64,000 nucleotides of DNA from Haemophilus parahaemolyticus (GTDB lineage: Bacteria; Pseudomonadota; Gammaproteobacteria; Enterobacterales; Pasteurellaceae), in assembly GCF_002015035.1 (NCBI RefSeq), contig NZ_MUXY01000009.1, positions 22,759 through 86,758 on the forward strand. The letters are read 5' to 3'. Both the position numbers and the translations under genes were made by a program. Within the stretch, counting starts at the first letter, position 1, and the number at the start of each line of letters is the position of its first letter. Positions 37,551-47,928 of the stretch are shown here, one piece after another. The notes under the pieces are model-generated. The model was not told the DNA's origin. It searched no databases and worked only from the letters and a program-made list of their open reading frames with translations.

Positions 37551-39074
37551 TTATTTTAAAAAGTATTGATAAGCCAAGCTGTCGCTCACGTCTTGGTAGC
37601 GATAGCCTAATTGTTCTAAATGTTTGGTTAATTCTGCTTCTGAGCCTTCAGCCATAGGAAATGCGGCTAAAATATCACCGTAGTCCGCACCGTGTGCACG
37701 GTAGTGGAATAGTGAAATATCCCAATCAGTTAAGGCTTGTAAGAATGTAAGCAATGCCCCTTTTTGCTCAGGGAAATCAAAGCGATAGAGCTTTTCGTTT
37801 TGAATACTAGCCGGTCTGCCACCGATCATATAACGCACGTGCGTTTTAGCGATGTCATCATCTGATAAATCGCTCACATCGTAACCATTTTGGAGAAGTT
37901 CTTCGAGAATTTCTGCTTTTTCTTGGCTGCCAGAAATGCGTACGCCTACAAAAATACACGCGTTGGTATCATCTGCATGACGGTAGTTAAATTCTGTCAC
38001 CGCACGGCTACCCAGAATTTGGCAGAATTTTAAGAAGCTGCCTTTCTGCTCTGGAATGGTTACCGCTAATAAGGCTTCACGTTTTTCGCCAATTTCGCAA
38101 CGCTCAGAAACAAAACGAAGTGTGTGGAAATTAAGGTTTGCACCTGAGAGCACGCAAGCGAGATTTTCTCCTTCGATGCCGTGCTTTTTCACATATTTTT
38201 TCAAACCTGCAAGCGAGGTTGCACCCGAAGGCTCCGCTACCGCACGCACATTCTCAAAAATATCTTTCAATGCCGCACAGATTTCATCGTTATCGACTAA
38301 AACCACATCATCAACATATTGTTTACAAATACGGAAAGTTTCATCGCCGATACGTTTTACCGCAATACCGTCTGCGAATAAACCTACGTGATCTAAATCG
38401 ACGGGCTGACCCGCTTTTAATGCGTGATATAAACAAGCAGAGTCTTTGGATTCTACCCCAATGACTTGAATTTCAGGCAAAAGCTGTTTCACTAACACTG
38501 CGATCCCTGCGATCAAACCACCACCGCCAACAGGCACAAAAATGCGGTTAAGATCGGAACGTTGTTGAATGAGTTCCATCGCAATGGTGCCTTGCCCTGC
38601 AATCACGGCTGGAGCATCAAATGGGTGAATAAAGGTCATATTCAACTCTTTCGAAAGCTCAAGTGCTTTGGCTTTGGCTTCGTCAAAGTTAGCACCATAA
38701 AGCAATACTTCTCCACCAAAACCACGCACCGCATCCACTTTAATACTTGGCGTATTTTGCGGCATCACGATTAAGGCACGTAAGCCTAAATGTTTCGCTG
38801 AAAGCGCGACACCTTGAGCGTGGTTACCCGCAGAAGCCGCAATCACACCTGCTTCTTTTTGAGCTTTAGAAAGATTAGAAATCATCGCAAATGCTCCGCG
38901 TAGCTTAAAGCTATGCACCGGCTGGCGATCTTCACGTTTGATGAAAATATTATTTTTTAAGCGTGAAGAGAGCTTGTCCATTTTTTGTAATGGCGTGACT
39001 TGAGCGAGATCATAAATATTGGAACTAAGAATAGTGCGGAGATAGTCCGTATTCGATTGGATTTGTTGTGTCAT
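37551..39074 (-). CDS. ilvA: Threonine ammonia-lyase, biosynthetic
   Basis: A 507-residue PLP enzyme making 2-oxobutanoate from threonine for isoleucine synthesis. The PLP lysine is in HSFKLRGA (Lys57), followed by SAGNHAQGVA and the glycine loop VGGGGLIAG. Two ACT-like regulatory domains fill the C-terminal 190 residues, giving the isoleucine-sensitive form. The ATG at 39074 (MTQQIQSNTDYLR) is chosen; extra upstream codons would run through the slyD terminator. A clear RBS is not evident. ilvC is in the same window but separate. Confidence 0.95.
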   Translation of the reverse strand: MTQQIQSNTDYLRTILSSNIYDLAQVTPLQKMDKLSSRLKNNIFIKREDRQPVHSFKLRGAFAMISNLSKAQKEAGVIAASAGNHAQGVALSAKHLGLRALIVMPQNTPSIKVDAVRGFGGEVLLYGANFDEAKAKALELSKELNMTFIHPFDAPAVIAGQGTIAMELIQQRSDLNRIFVPVGGGGLIAGIAVLVKQLLPEIQVIGVESKDSACLYHALKAGQPVDLDHVGLFADGIAVKRIGDETFRICKQYVDDVVLVDNDEICAALKDIFENVRAVAEPSGATSLAGLKKYVKKHGIEGENLACVLSGANLNFHTLRFVSERCEIGEKREALLAVTIPEQKGSFLKFCQILGSRAVTEFNYRHADDTNACIFVGVRISGSQEKAEILEELLQNGYDVSDLSDDDIAKTHVRYMIGGRPASIQNEKLYRFDFPEQKGALLTFLQALTDWDISLFHYRAHGADYGDILAAFPMAEGSEAELTKHLEQLGYRYQDVSDSLAYQYFLK

Positions 39075-39128
39075 ATGATTGATTTTAATGATCTTCCCAA
39101 AGGCAGGGATTGAAAGGGTTAGATAGTC

Positions 39129-39152
39129 GAAAAGGGCGTGTTTAGCACGCCC
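39129..39152 (-). terminator. Terminator of slyD
   Basis: The stem GGGCGTG / CACGCCC (39134-39152) with loop TTTAG on the plus strand is followed on the minus strand by TTTTCG. Confidence 0.8.
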
Positions 39153-39168
39153 CATTGCAATTAGTTAA

Positions 39169-39765
39169 TTAGTGTCCACCACAACCACAGCCACCATGAT
39201 TGTGTCCGTGATCATGATGATGGTGATGACCACCGCCACAGCAGCCGTGACCTTCTTCTTCATCGCTGTCGTGACCACCACAGCCACAACCGTGTTCGTG
39301 ACCAGAATGAATGTGACCGTGTGCAATCTCTTCTAAAGTTGCTTCACGTGTACCCACTACTTCTACAGAGAAGAGTAATTCTTGACCTGCAAGCATATGG
39401 TTACCATCAACCACTACTTCATCGCCATCCACTTCAGTAATCACAACAGGCAATGGACCTAAGTCAGTATCTGCGATAAAACGCATACCTACTTCTAATT
39501 CCTCTACGCCCATAAATACATCTTTCGGCACACGTTGTACCATATTTTCGTTGTATTCGCCGTATCCTTCTTCTGGGCTTACACGTACTTCGAAAGTATC
39601 ACCAACCGCTTTACCTTCTAATGCCTTTTCTAAGCCTTCAACAAGATTGTTGTGACCGTGTAAGTATTCTAGCGGTTGGTTCGCTGGTGCTTCGTCCACT
39701 AATACGCCATCTTGAGTACGTACTTGATAAGCAATGCTTGGTACTACGTTTTTAGTAATTTTCAT
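39169..39765 (-). CDS. slyD: FKBP-type peptidyl-prolyl isomerase SlyD
   Basis: A 198-residue cytosolic chaperone and prolyl isomerase. The FKBP domain with its inserted IF flap covers residues 1-145 (QPLEYLHGHNNLVEGLEKAL, VSPEEGYGEYN). The C-terminal 50 residues are rich in His and Cys (HEHGCGCGGH, HHHHHDHGHNHGGCGCG), the nickel/zinc-binding tail used in hydrogenase and metal handling. The ATG at 39765 has AAGGA nine bases upstream. It is a single gene between terminators. Confidence 0.96.
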   Translation of the reverse strand: MKITKNVVPSIAYQVRTQDGVLVDEAPANQPLEYLHGHNNLVEGLEKALEGKAVGDTFEVRVSPEEGYGEYNENMVQRVPKDVFMGVEELEVGMRFIADTDLGPLPVVITEVDGDEVVVDGNHMLAGQELLFSVEVVGTREATLEEIAHGHIHSGHEHGCGCGGHDSDEEEGHGCCGGGHHHHHDHGHNHGGCGCGGH

Positions 39766-39893
39766 TAAAAATGATCCTTTGTTTATATAAAAAATTAACC
39801 GCATTGTAGCGGTTTGTATAATATTTGCAAATTGTTCTATAAATTTGATCGCTTGTAGAGTGTGTGAAATTCATGTCACGCACATCAATATAG

Positions 39894-39925
39894 AAAAGCG
39901 TGCGTGGATTTTTCAATCCACACAC
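39894..39925 (-). terminator. Terminator of lpxC / end of the dcw transcript
   Basis: The arms GTGCGTGGATT (39900-39910) and AATCCACACAC (39915-39925) pair with one mismatch around a 4-nt loop. GCTTTTC follows on the minus strand. Confidence 0.75.
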
Positions 39926-39934
39926 CCTACTATA

Positions 39935-40855
39935 CTAAATAAAAACAAGATCTTTTAAGCGATAACCTTGTGGCACGGTTTCTTTGTCTTCAAAAGTAAC
40001 AAATTCCCACGCATTTTCATTCGCAAGCACGGCACGGAGTAATTTATTGTTCACACCATGACCCGATTTATAGGCTCTGAAATCGCCTAAGATGTTGTAA
40101 CCGCACATAAAGAGATCACCGATAGAATCAAGCATTTTATGTTTTACCAATTCATCTTTATAGCGTAAGCCATCTTCATTTAAAATGCGGTAATCATCTA
40201 ACACGATGGCATTATCTAAGCTACCACCTAGTGCTAAACCAATTGATTGGAGATATTCCACATCTTTCATAAAAGTAAAGGTTCTTGCACGGCTAATTTG
40301 CTGAATGAAATTTTCGGCTGAAAGATCCATCGCAAAATGGCGTACATCTTTGCTAATCATCGGGTGATTGAAATCAATGGTGAAATCTAATTTTAAGCCA
40401 TTTGCATAAGGTCTGATTTCTGCCCATTTATCGCCCTCTTCCACACGTACGGTTTCTTTAATGCGGATGAATTTTTTCGGAGCATTTTGCTCTTCGATAC
40501 CCGCATCTAAAAAAAGATAGATAAACGGACTTGCACTGCCATCCATAATTGGAATTTCAGGGGCATCAACTTCCACGATAAGGTTGTCTAAACCTAATGC
40601 CGCCATCGCTGCATTTAAATGCTCAACGGTTGAAATACGCACACCATCATCGTTGATCATACAAGTACAAAGCTGTGTATCACGAATTGATTCTGCACTT
40701 GCTGGGAAGTAAACAGCAGGCTCTAAATCAGTTCGTGCATAAATAATCCCTGTATTAGCAGGGGCAGGACGCAATGTGAGCGTCACTTTTTTGCCACTGT
40801 GCAAACCAATGCCAGTGACTTTGGTTGCTTGTTTTAGGGTTCTTTGTTTAATCAT
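39935..40855 (-). CDS. lpxC: UDP-3-O-acyl-N-acetylglucosamine deacetylase
   Basis: A 306-residue zinc enzyme, the committed step of lipid A synthesis. The zinc His of [10 protein letters not shown] (about residue 79) is present, the glycine-containing active-site region [13 protein letters not shown] follows, and the distal H-x3-D pair is in [10 protein letters not shown]. It is the last gene of the dcw cluster, 26 bp after ftsZ, as in E. coli. AGGAA precedes the ATG. Confidence 0.97.
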   Translation of the reverse strand: MIKQRTLKQATKVTGIGLHSGKKVTLTLRPAPANTGIIYARTDLEPAVYFPASAESIRDTQLCTCMINDDGVRISTVEHLNAAMAALGLDNLIVEVDAPEIPIMDGSASPFIYLFLDAGIEEQNAPKKFIRIKETVRVEEGDKWAEIRPYANGLKLDFTIDFNHPMISKDVRHFAMDLSAENFIQQISRARTFTFMKDVEYLQSIGLALGGSLDNAIVLDDYRILNEDGLRYKDELVKHKMLDSIGDLFMCGYNILGDFRAYKSGHGVNNKLLRAVLANENAWEFVTFEDKETVPQGYRLKDLVFI

Positions 40856-40881
40856 TTTTTATTCCTCGCAAGCGATCGAAA

Positions 40882-42108
40882 TTAACGACCGTTTCGCATA
40901 AATCCTGGAATAGAGCTCGGTGAGAACACTTGGTTTGGATCAATTGTTCTTGGCTGTTGCGTTGTTCCAGCATTTTGTGGTGCTTGATTAAAGCCTATTG
41001 GTTGTGGCTGATGACCATAATTCTGGTTTGGCTGAACAGACTGTTGAGTCCCATAACCTACTGGTTTTGGTACTGGCTGAGATTGTTCAACTGGCTGTGG
41101 TTGTTGCAGCATACCTGTACGTGGCATGGTTAACTCTTCTGCTTGACCTAAACCAGTTGCAACCAATGTTACACGGATTTTACCTTCCATTTCAGGATAG
41201 AACGTTGTACCGAAAATAATAGTTGCATCAGGATCTGTTGCTTCAGTAATATATTTCACAACAGAATCCACTTCATTTAGTTCTAAGTCATCGCCTGCTG
41301 AAATATTAATCAATACGCCTTTTACACCTGATAAATCAACATCTTCTAATAACGGACTTGCCACTGCTTCCATTGCTGCACGCTCTGCACGCCCTTCGCC
41401 TTCTGCAATGCCCGTTCCCATCATTGAACGTCCCATACCAGACATAACTGTTTTCACGTCATTAAAGTCTACGTTTACCAAACCTTCTTTGGTAATCATA
41501 TCAGTAATACCTAATACTGCGTTACGCAAAACATCATCAGCATATGAGAATGCATCCTTAAATTTTACGCCTTTAGGTAAAACTTTAAGTAATTTTTCAT
41601 TTTGAATAATAATCAACGCATCTACATTTTTCGCTAATTCTTTAATGCCTTGTTCTGCGAAATTTAAACGTTTTCTACCTTCAAAATTAAATGGTTTAGT
41701 AACAATCGCAACGGTTAAAGCACCTTGGCTTTTTGCAATTTCAGCAATAACTGGAGAAGCCCCTGTACCAGAACCTCCCCCCATACCTGCTGCGATGAAT
41801 ACCATACTTGCATCACTTAACATATTAGTTAATGCTTCACGGTCTTCTTCTGCAGATTGATAGCCAATATTTGGATCACCACCAGCCCCCAAACCATGAG
41901 TAATACCTGCACCAATTTGTACAGTATTACGCACTGCACTTGAACGCAATACTTGTGCATCTGTATTTACTGAAAAAAACTCCACGCTGCCAATATCATC
42001 TTCCTGACAGCTCCTAACCATATGGTTCAATGCATTACCGCCACCGCCACCAACGCCAACAACTTTAATTACTGCATCAGGCGTTGTCTCATAAACTGGT
42101 TCGAACAT
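40882..42108 (-). CDS. ftsZ: Cell division protein FtsZ
   Basis: The tubulin-like GTPase of 408 residues that forms the division ring. The GTP-binding loops [13 protein letters not shown] and the tubulin signature (here GGGSGTG rather than GGGTGTG) are present, with the T7 loop [13 protein letters not shown] Gln/Pro-rich linker at about 320-385 leads to the conserved C-terminal peptide ([10 protein letters not shown]), which binds FtsA and ZipA. AGGGAG is the RBS. It lies 40 bp downstream of ftsA. Confidence 0.98.
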   Translation of the reverse strand: MFEPVYETTPDAVIKVVGVGGGGGNALNHMVRSCQEDDIGSVEFFSVNTDAQVLRSSAVRNTVQIGAGITHGLGAGGDPNIGYQSAEEDREALTNMLSDASMVFIAAGMGGGSGTGASPVIAEIAKSQGALTVAIVTKPFNFEGRKRLNFAEQGIKELAKNVDALIIIQNEKLLKVLPKGVKFKDAFSYADDVLRNAVLGITDMITKEGLVNVDFNDVKTVMSGMGRSMMGTGIAEGEGRAERAAMEAVASPLLEDVDLSGVKGVLINISAGDDLELNEVDSVVKYITEATDPDATIIFGTTFYPEMEGKIRVTLVATGLGQAEELTMPRTGMLQQPQPVEQSQPVPKPVGYGTQQSVQPNQNYGHQPQPIGFNQAPQNAGTTQQPRTIDPNQVFSPSSIPGFMRNGR

Positions 42109-42148
42109 TCTTTACTCCCTAAAATAAGCGTATGCCAACTTATTTAAT

Positions 42149-43435
42149 TTAAAAATTTGACTTAATCCAACGTATTGCTTTACGAGTCTGCTTTTTGACA
42201 CCTTTAAACATACCAACTACATTTGGATTATTTATTATCGTTTTTTTGCTTTCTGCTGGATGCTCAAAATTATATTGTAATAGCCCCAAAACTGTTGCAT
42301 ATTGTGGCTTATTCACATAATCGGTCAAGCCTGCAATATTGAGAGGGCTTCCCACTCGTACGTGTGCATTAAAGATATTTTTTGCACATTTTACAATATC
42401 TTCTATTTGTGAACCACCACCCGTAAGAACAAAACCCGCAATTAATTCCTGTTTTATCCCTTGGTAATATAAATTTTGACGCAATTTTAACAGATCTGCG
42501 TTAATAAGATTAAATAAATCGCTATAACAAAGTGCTGTAATTTCTGCAACGTGTGCTTTCGTATAAATTCGGGGAGCCCCCCCAGCTAAACCTGAAATCG
42601 AGAATTTTTTATCGGCATTCATCGTCGGTGGTGAAACCGCACTGCCATAATTAACCTTAATGATTTCAGCTTCTTTGCGAGACGTCGTAAAAACTTGTGC
42701 AAGATAATCCGTTACATTATTGCCACCAAACGGATATGATTTACTAAAGCGTAATGCACCATCAACGTAAACCACCACATCCATCGTGCCCGCACCAATA
42801 TCAATCAAGCAAATACCAAGCTCTTTTTCCTCTTCTGTAAGCACCGAATAAGCAGAGGCAAATCCCGAAAAAACAATATTGGCAACAGACAATCTCTGAT
42901 TCGATTCTACCGCATTAATTAAATTACGTTTCCAATCTTGGTGAGCTGCAATTAAATGCACATAGGCAGTGAGACGATTACCTGACAAGCCAATTGGACT
43001 TTTTGTCAGCGGTAAATGGTCTACTTTAAACTCTTGTGGCACTATGTGTAGCATCTCTAAGCCATTAGGCAATCGAATAGAGCTTGCATTATGTTTCGCT
43101 TCTTCCACGTCCTCTTTTGTAACTACATTCTCTAAAACCGCCTGCCCCATTTCATTAAGCCCTGTAATATGAGCCCCTGAAATACTCAGAATCAGATCAG
43201 AAATTTCAAGATTGTTTGCAATTGATTCAGCCTCAGCAATCGCATTATCAATAGCACGAACAACTGCATCTAAATCAACAATCCCTCCTTGATTTGCCCC
43301 TTTTGAAGGAGAAACTCCAGTTCCTAACACTCTAATTACACCATCAGGTAAGGTCTCACCAATGACAACAACTGTTTTGGATGTCCCAATATCTAACCCA
43401 ACAATGTAATCCTCATCATCAATATTATCAGTCAT
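42149..43435 (-). CDS. ftsA: Cell division protein FtsA
   Basis: A 428-residue actin-like protein tethering FtsZ to the membrane. Phosphate-1 VGLDIGTSKT, phosphate-2 LIDIGAGTMDV and the adenosine motif FVLTGGGSQI are present. The C-terminal amphipathic membrane helix is RKAIRWIKSNF. The ATG at 43435 (MTDNIDDEDY) is used; a TTG 7 codons upstream gives only a slight extension. ftsQ ends 25 bp before this ATG. Confidence 0.97.
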   Translation of the reverse strand: MTDNIDDEDYIVGLDIGTSKTVVVIGETLPDGVIRVLGTGVSPSKGANQGGIVDLDAVVRAIDNAIAEAESIANNLEISDLILSISGAHITGLNEMGQAVLENVVTKEDVEEAKHNASSIRLPNGLEMLHIVPQEFKVDHLPLTKSPIGLSGNRLTAYVHLIAAHQDWKRNLINAVESNQRLSVANIVFSGFASAYSVLTEEEKELGICLIDIGAGTMDVVVYVDGALRFSKSYPFGGNNVTDYLAQVFTTSRKEAEIIKVNYGSAVSPPTMNADKKFSISGLAGGAPRIYTKAHVAEITALCYSDLFNLINADLLKLRQNLYYQGIKQELIAGFVLTGGGSQIEDIVKCAKNIFNAHVRVGSPLNIAGLTDYVNKPQYATVLGLLQYNFEHPAESKKTIINNPNVVGMFKGVKKQTRKAIRWIKSNF

Positions 43436-43460
43436 TTTATTTTCGTTCGTTTGCAATTAA

Positions 43461-44261
43461 TTATTTCTGTATTGGATAGAAACCTACCGCTGCACCGTGT
43501 TCATAACGTAAATCGACATACCCCAAACGCTGTCCTTCTGGCACCTCAATTTCAGGGAAAATCATCATAAAGCGGTCAATTTTTGGCGTCCATTCTCCAC
43601 GTCCTAATCTTAACTCAATATTATTCGCTAATGTAATCGACCAAGAACCACGATTATCCATCGCCAGTGATTTAAGTGATAAATTGCGAAATGCTAATTC
43701 CGTTTGAATTTTACCCCACGCTTCAAGTACTTCTTTACTTTCCGCATCAGGTCCAAACATTATCGGTAAACCTGTTTTATCAAACCGTTCTGGGGGTAAA
43801 CTAAATACAACCCCTTGATCAGAAAGATAGTGAATATTATTCCACACAGCTACAGGTTTATGCTCAACCAGGCTAATACTTAAGCGATCAGGATAGGATT
43901 TTCGCACAATCACATCTTTTACCCAAGAGAGTTGTAACAACTTATCTTTAACCTCTTGAATATCTTGGGCAAAATATCCTTTTAGAACAGGTTCTTTGGC
44001 TAAAGTTTCACGAATATCCGCATTTGTTGTAAATTGCGTTTTATGAGTTAACGCATAAGCACGAATCGGCGTTCTATCCAAACTCTCAAGAAGTACCGAC
44101 CAATTTGCATATACCGTATAAATCACAATCAACCAAAATAATAAAATCAATGGTTTAATTGAAGTGAGCCAACTCATCGGCAGAAAATGTAACTTCGAAC
44201 CGATATGCTCCTTAGCAAGGCGAAAATAATTGGGTTTTCTCTTTCGAGCAAACTTAGCCAT
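43461..44261 (-). CDS. ftsQ: Cell division protein FtsQ
   Basis: A 266-residue single-pass membrane protein linking early and late division proteins. A basic cytoplasmic N-terminus (residues 1-30), a membrane helix at about 31-50, a POTRA domain at about 60-135 (LLQLSWVKDVIVRKSYPDRL) and the FtsQ/DivIB beta domain. Its ATG overlaps the ddlB stop by one base (TAATG), so translation is likely coupled. Confidence 0.96.
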   Translation of the reverse strand: MAKFARKRKPNYFRLAKEHIGSKLHFLPMSWLTSIKPLILLFWLIVIYTVYANWSVLLESLDRTPIRAYALTHKTQFTTNADIRETLAKEPVLKGYFAQDIQEVKDKLLQLSWVKDVIVRKSYPDRLSISLVEHKPVAVWNNIHYLSDQGVVFSLPPERFDKTGLPIMFGPDAESKEVLEAWGKIQTELAFRNLSLKSLAMDNRGSWSITLANNIELRLGRGEWTPKIDRFMMIFPEIEVPEGQRLGYVDLRYEHGAAVGFYPIQK

Positions 44262-45172
44262 TACGCACTTAACTCCAACACACGTTCAACTAAACGTTCA
44301 AAGCTATAACCGACAGTCGCTGCCGATTTCGGAAAAATACTGTGGCTGGTCATCCCTGGACAGGTATTTACTTCCACTAATCGAAAATTACCCTTTGCAT
44401 CTTCCATCACATCAATACGACTCCAACCACGGCAACCCACCACATCAAAGGCTTGTTTCACAATTTTTGCCACTTCTGCTTGGCGTTCATCGTTTAATGC
44501 AGGCACCACATATTGGGTGTTGTCTGAAATATATTTTGCGTGGTAATCATAAAACTCACCCTCTGGAATCACTTGCACCGCTGGCAACACTTCGCCATCT
44601 AACACCGGCACAGAATATTCCGCCCCTGCTAAAAATTCTTCAACTAACACAATGCTGTCAAATTTTAACGCTTCTTCAATCGCAGGTTGTAATTCCGCTT
44701 CAGTTTTTACCTTGAACACGCCAACGCTTGAGCCTTCACAAGAAGGTTTAACAAACACTGGCAAGCCTAATTTTGCAATAATCGCTGCAGAATCAACCGC
44801 TTGTCCGCGTTTTACCACCACCATTTCTGCAGTCGGTAAACCAACAGCTTGCCATAATAATTTAGTGCGGAATTTATCTAAAGTGATTGCTGATGCCATC
44901 ACGCCACAGCCTGTGTAAGGAATGCCCATCTGTTCCAAAGCACCTTGCAACACACCGTTCTCACCAATGCCACCGTGTAAAATATTGAAGACACGTTGAA
45001 TCCCTTTTTCTTTTAATTTTTCAATTGGGAACTCTTTGGTATCAATACCTTCCACATCATAGCCAAGGCTTTTAAGGGCTTCGGTTACCGCTGCACCAGA
45101 GTTTAACGATACCTCACGTTCCATCGAAACGCCACCAAATAACACTGCAATTTTTTCGTTTTTAATGCTCAT
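44261..45172 (-). CDS. ddlB: D-alanine--D-alanine ligase B
   Basis: A 303-residue ATP-grasp enzyme making the D-Ala-D-Ala end of the peptidoglycan stem. The N-terminal [14 protein letters not shown], the ATP-binding [15 protein letters not shown], the metal-binding [13 protein letters not shown] and the Lys/Glu of [13 protein letters not shown] are visible. Normal length. It is separated from murC by a 114-bp gap with a dyad, then runs directly into ftsQ. Confidence 0.97.
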   Translation of the reverse strand: MSIKNEKIAVLFGGVSMEREVSLNSGAAVTEALKSLGYDVEGIDTKEFPIEKLKEKGIQRVFNILHGGIGENGVLQGALEQMGIPYTGCGVMASAITLDKFRTKLLWQAVGLPTAEMVVVKRGQAVDSAAIIAKLGLPVFVKPSCEGSSVGVFKVKTEAELQPAIEEALKFDSIVLVEEFLAGAEYSVPVLDGEVLPAVQVIPEGEFYDYHAKYISDNTQYVVPALNDERQAEVAKIVKQAFDVVGCRGWSRIDVMEDAKGNFRLVEVNTCPGMTSHSIFPKSAATVGYSFERLVERVLELSA

Positions 45173-45194
45173 TGTATTCTCAATTTTCTATAAA

Positions 45195-45241
45195 GTGGGC
45201 TTTCTTGCCCTCTATGATATTTGGTGGGCAAAAAAACCCAC
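45195..45241. repeat. Imperfect palindrome between murC and ddlB
   Basis: Arms 45195-45210 and 45226-45241 (GTGGGCTTTCTTGCCC against GGGCAAAAAAACCCAC, 14 of 16 paired) flank TCTATGATATTTGGT. The element ends CACCCTAC and resembles the one at 50507-50559. It may act as a weak terminator or mRNA-processing site. Confidence 0.5.
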
Positions 45242-45286
45242 CCTACAAGCGATGTAATTTGCAAAATATATTGCAAAAACAACCGC

Positions 45287-46714
45287 TTACGCTTTCCAAC
45301 TCTCTGCTAAATCACGCGACAATTTGCTCACGTTACCCGCACCTTGTGCCAAAATTAAGTCGCCATCTTGAATAATTTGGTCTAACACTTCGCCTAATTG
45401 TTCCGTATCAGACACTAAAATCGGGTCAACTTTGCCTAAATTACGAATTGAGCGACATAACGCCTTACTATCTGCCCCAACAATTGGTGCTTCACCTGCG
45501 GCATACACATCCAACATCACTAAAGCGTCTACTTGCGAAAGTACTTGCACGAAATCATCGAACAAATCACGCGTACGAGAATAGCGATGCGGTTGGAACA
45601 CCATCACGATACGTTTATTTTCCCAGCCTTGACGAGCCGCTTTAATTGTTACGTCCACCTCAGTTGGATGGTGACCATAATCATCCACCAACATCACTTT
45701 ACCATTTGGGCGAATAAATGAACCCAATTGGTCAAAGCGACGCCCCGCTCCTTGGAAATCTGCAAGTGCAGCTAAAATCGCTTCATTAGCAATGCCTTCT
45801 TCTTTAGCAACCGCAAGTGCCGCAGTCGCATTTAAGGCATTATGACGACCAGGTACGTTTAACAGCACCTCAACACGTTCCCCGTTCGGGCAAATCACCG
45901 TGTAGTGTCCTTGGAAACCTGTTTGTTGGTAATCTTCAATACGGTAATCTGCATTTTCACTGAATCCGTAAGTAATCACTTGGCGACCTACTTTCGGTGC
46001 AATTTCCATCACTGTTGCATCATCGGCACACATCACTGCCAAGCCGTAGAAAGGCAAGTTACGCAAGAATTTAACGTAAGTCTCTTTCATCTTCTCGAAG
46101 TCGCCACCGTAGGTGTCCATGTGATCTGGCTCGATATTAGTGACAACCGAAACCATGGGCTGCAAATGTAAGAATGACGCATCACTTTCATCTGCCTCCG
46201 CTACCAAATAACGGCTTGCGCCCAAGTGCGCATTTTTACCCGCAGATTTTACCAAACCGCCATTTACGAAGGTTGGATCTAAGCCAGCTTCAGTGTAAAT
46301 CATTGAGATCATTGCAGTGGTTGTAGTTTTGCCATGGGTGCCCGCAATCGCAATCCCGTGGCGAAAACGCATAATTTCTGCCAACATTTGTGCACGTTGA
46401 ATCACAGGAATACGTGCTTCTTTTGCCGCTTTTACTTCAGGGTTTTCTTCATTAATCGCACTGGATGCCACCACTACGCTCGCCCCTGCGATATTTTTCG
46501 CACTGTGCCCAATAAAAATATGAGCTCCTGCAGCAGTAAGACGTTTCGTTACAACACCATCAGCAATATCCGAACCACTAATTTTATAGCCTTCGTTCAA
46601 TAATACTTCAGCAATACCACTCATCCCCGCACCGCCAATGCCGATAAAATGAATTTGGCTCACACGGCGCATTTCAGGCACGAGTTTTTTAACTTTATCT
46701 TGGAAATTTTGCAT
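45287..46714 (-). CDS. murC: UDP-N-acetylmuramate--L-alanine ligase
   Basis: A 475-residue cytosolic Mur ligase that adds L-Ala to UDP-MurNAc. The UDP-binding N-terminus [17 protein letters not shown], the P-loop [11 protein letters not shown], the catalytic Glu/His region [10 protein letters not shown] and NIEPDHMD, and the C-terminal [10 protein letters not shown] are present. It starts 15 bp after murG. Confidence 0.98.
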   Translation of the reverse strand: MQNFQDKVKKLVPEMRRVSQIHFIGIGGAGMSGIAEVLLNEGYKISGSDIADGVVTKRLTAAGAHIFIGHSAKNIAGASVVVASSAINEENPEVKAAKEARIPVIQRAQMLAEIMRFRHGIAIAGTHGKTTTTAMISMIYTEAGLDPTFVNGGLVKSAGKNAHLGASRYLVAEADESDASFLHLQPMVSVVTNIEPDHMDTYGGDFEKMKETYVKFLRNLPFYGLAVMCADDATVMEIAPKVGRQVITYGFSENADYRIEDYQQTGFQGHYTVICPNGERVEVLLNVPGRHNALNATAALAVAKEEGIANEAILAALADFQGAGRRFDQLGSFIRPNGKVMLVDDYGHHPTEVDVTIKAARQGWENKRIVMVFQPHRYSRTRDLFDDFVQVLSQVDALVMLDVYAAGEAPIVGADSKALCRSIRNLGKVDPILVSDTEQLGEVLDQIIQDGDLILAQGAGNVSKLSRDLAESWKA

Positions 46715-46729
46715 TTTATATTCTCTAAA

Positions 46730-47785
46730 TTAATGACTTTCTTCCACAATCACTTCCGCCACACGTTTTGCAGCAGTTGGCGTAGCTTTTACTCTGGCTT
46801 TGATTGCCATCTCGGTTAATTTAGTACGATCAGCAATCAACGGCTCTAACACCGCTAACAGTTTTTCTGGCGTAAATTCGGGTTGCTCAATCACATAAGC
46901 TGCCCCCGCTTCCACCAAATATTCCGCATTTAAAAATTGCTGTCTATCTTTATGTTGGAACGGCACAAAAATAGCAGGCAAACCCGCGGCAGCAATTTCG
47001 CATACCGTTAATGCCCCCGAACGGCAAATGACTAGATCCGCCCATTCGTAAGCGGCTTTCATATCATCGATAAACTCACTTGCCACGCCATTGCCTGTGG
47101 CGTGATAAACCTCTTCGACGTCCGCTAATTTTCCCTTACCCACTTGATGGCTAATGAACACCTGATTGCCCAACACTTTCGCCACTTCGGGGACAGTTTG
47201 GTTAATCACTTGTGCTCCTTGACTACCGCCCATCACTAAAATGTTGATCGGGTAATCACGCTCTGCAAAACGTTGTTCTGGTGCTTCAATCCCAAATAAA
47301 TCTTGGCGAACAGGGTTTCCTACCACTTCTGCATTCGGGAAAGCATTTGGAAAGGCTTGCAACACACGGCGAGCAATTTTTGAAAGCCACACATTGGTTA
47401 GCCCTGCCACCGCATTTTGCTCGTGTAAAATCACAGGTACACCGCAAAGTTTTGCTGCAATTCCACCAGGACCTGACACATAACCGCCCATCCCAAGCAC
47501 CGCATCTGGCTTGAATTTTTTGATGATTTTGTATGCTTGCAACACCGCCCTTAGAATGGCAAAAGGGGCTGTTAGCAAGGCTTTTACGCCCTTACCTTTT
47601 AGCCCTGAAATTTGGATAAATTCAATCGGAATACCGTGCTTGGGAACGAGATCTGCTTCCATTCGATCTTTTGTGCCTAACCAACAAATTTCCCACCCTT
47701 GTTGCTGTAATTCGCGTGCAACGGCAATCGCGGGAAATACATGCCCCCCTGTTCCACCTGCCATCACTAATAATTTTTTTGCCAT
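46730..47785 (-). CDS. murG: UDP-GlcNAc:lipid I GlcNAc transferase
   Basis: A 351-residue membrane-associated GT28 glycosyltransferase forming lipid II. The glycine-rich [10 protein letters not shown] near residue 11, [24 protein letters not shown] and the UDP-GlcNAc site [20 protein letters not shown] are all present. A 143-bp gap with a possible terminator separates it from ftsW upstream. Confidence 0.98.
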   Translation of the reverse strand: MAKKLLVMAGGTGGHVFPAIAVARELQQQGWEICWLGTKDRMEADLVPKHGIPIEFIQISGLKGKGVKALLTAPFAILRAVLQAYKIIKKFKPDAVLGMGGYVSGPGGIAAKLCGVPVILHEQNAVAGLTNVWLSKIARRVLQAFPNAFPNAEVVGNPVRQDLFGIEAPEQRFAERDYPINILVMGGSQGAQVINQTVPEVAKVLGNQVFISHQVGKGKLADVEEVYHATGNGVASEFIDDMKAAYEWADLVICRSGALTVCEIAAAGLPAIFVPFQHKDRQQFLNAEYLVEAGAAYVIEQPEFTPEKLLAVLEPLIADRTKLTEMAIKARVKATPTAAKRVAEVIVEESH

Positions 47786-47882
47786 TGATATTCTCTTTTT
47801 TGCTTTATTTTTTGGATAATTTTCTGTTGTAAAGAAAAAATGCTCAATATTCTACAAGAATTTACACTTTTTCGGAAAAAGA

Positions 47883-47924
47883 AAACGGTCAATTTTGTAA
47901 ATTTTTTCACAACATCGACCGCTT
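47883..47924 (-). terminator. Possible terminator between ftsW and murG
   Basis: On the minus strand, AAGCGGTC and GACCGTTT pair as outer arms, with inner TTGT/ACAA pairing and TTTTCTTTTT after. It would break the dcw transcript here unless read through. Confidence 0.45.
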
Positions 47925-47928
47925 AAAC

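Noticed and set aside
41762..41802. FtsZ tubulin signature GGGSGTG instead of GGGTGTG as a functional defect
   Set aside because: Ser for Thr is a conservative swap and the rest of the protein is intact, so this is ordinary variation.
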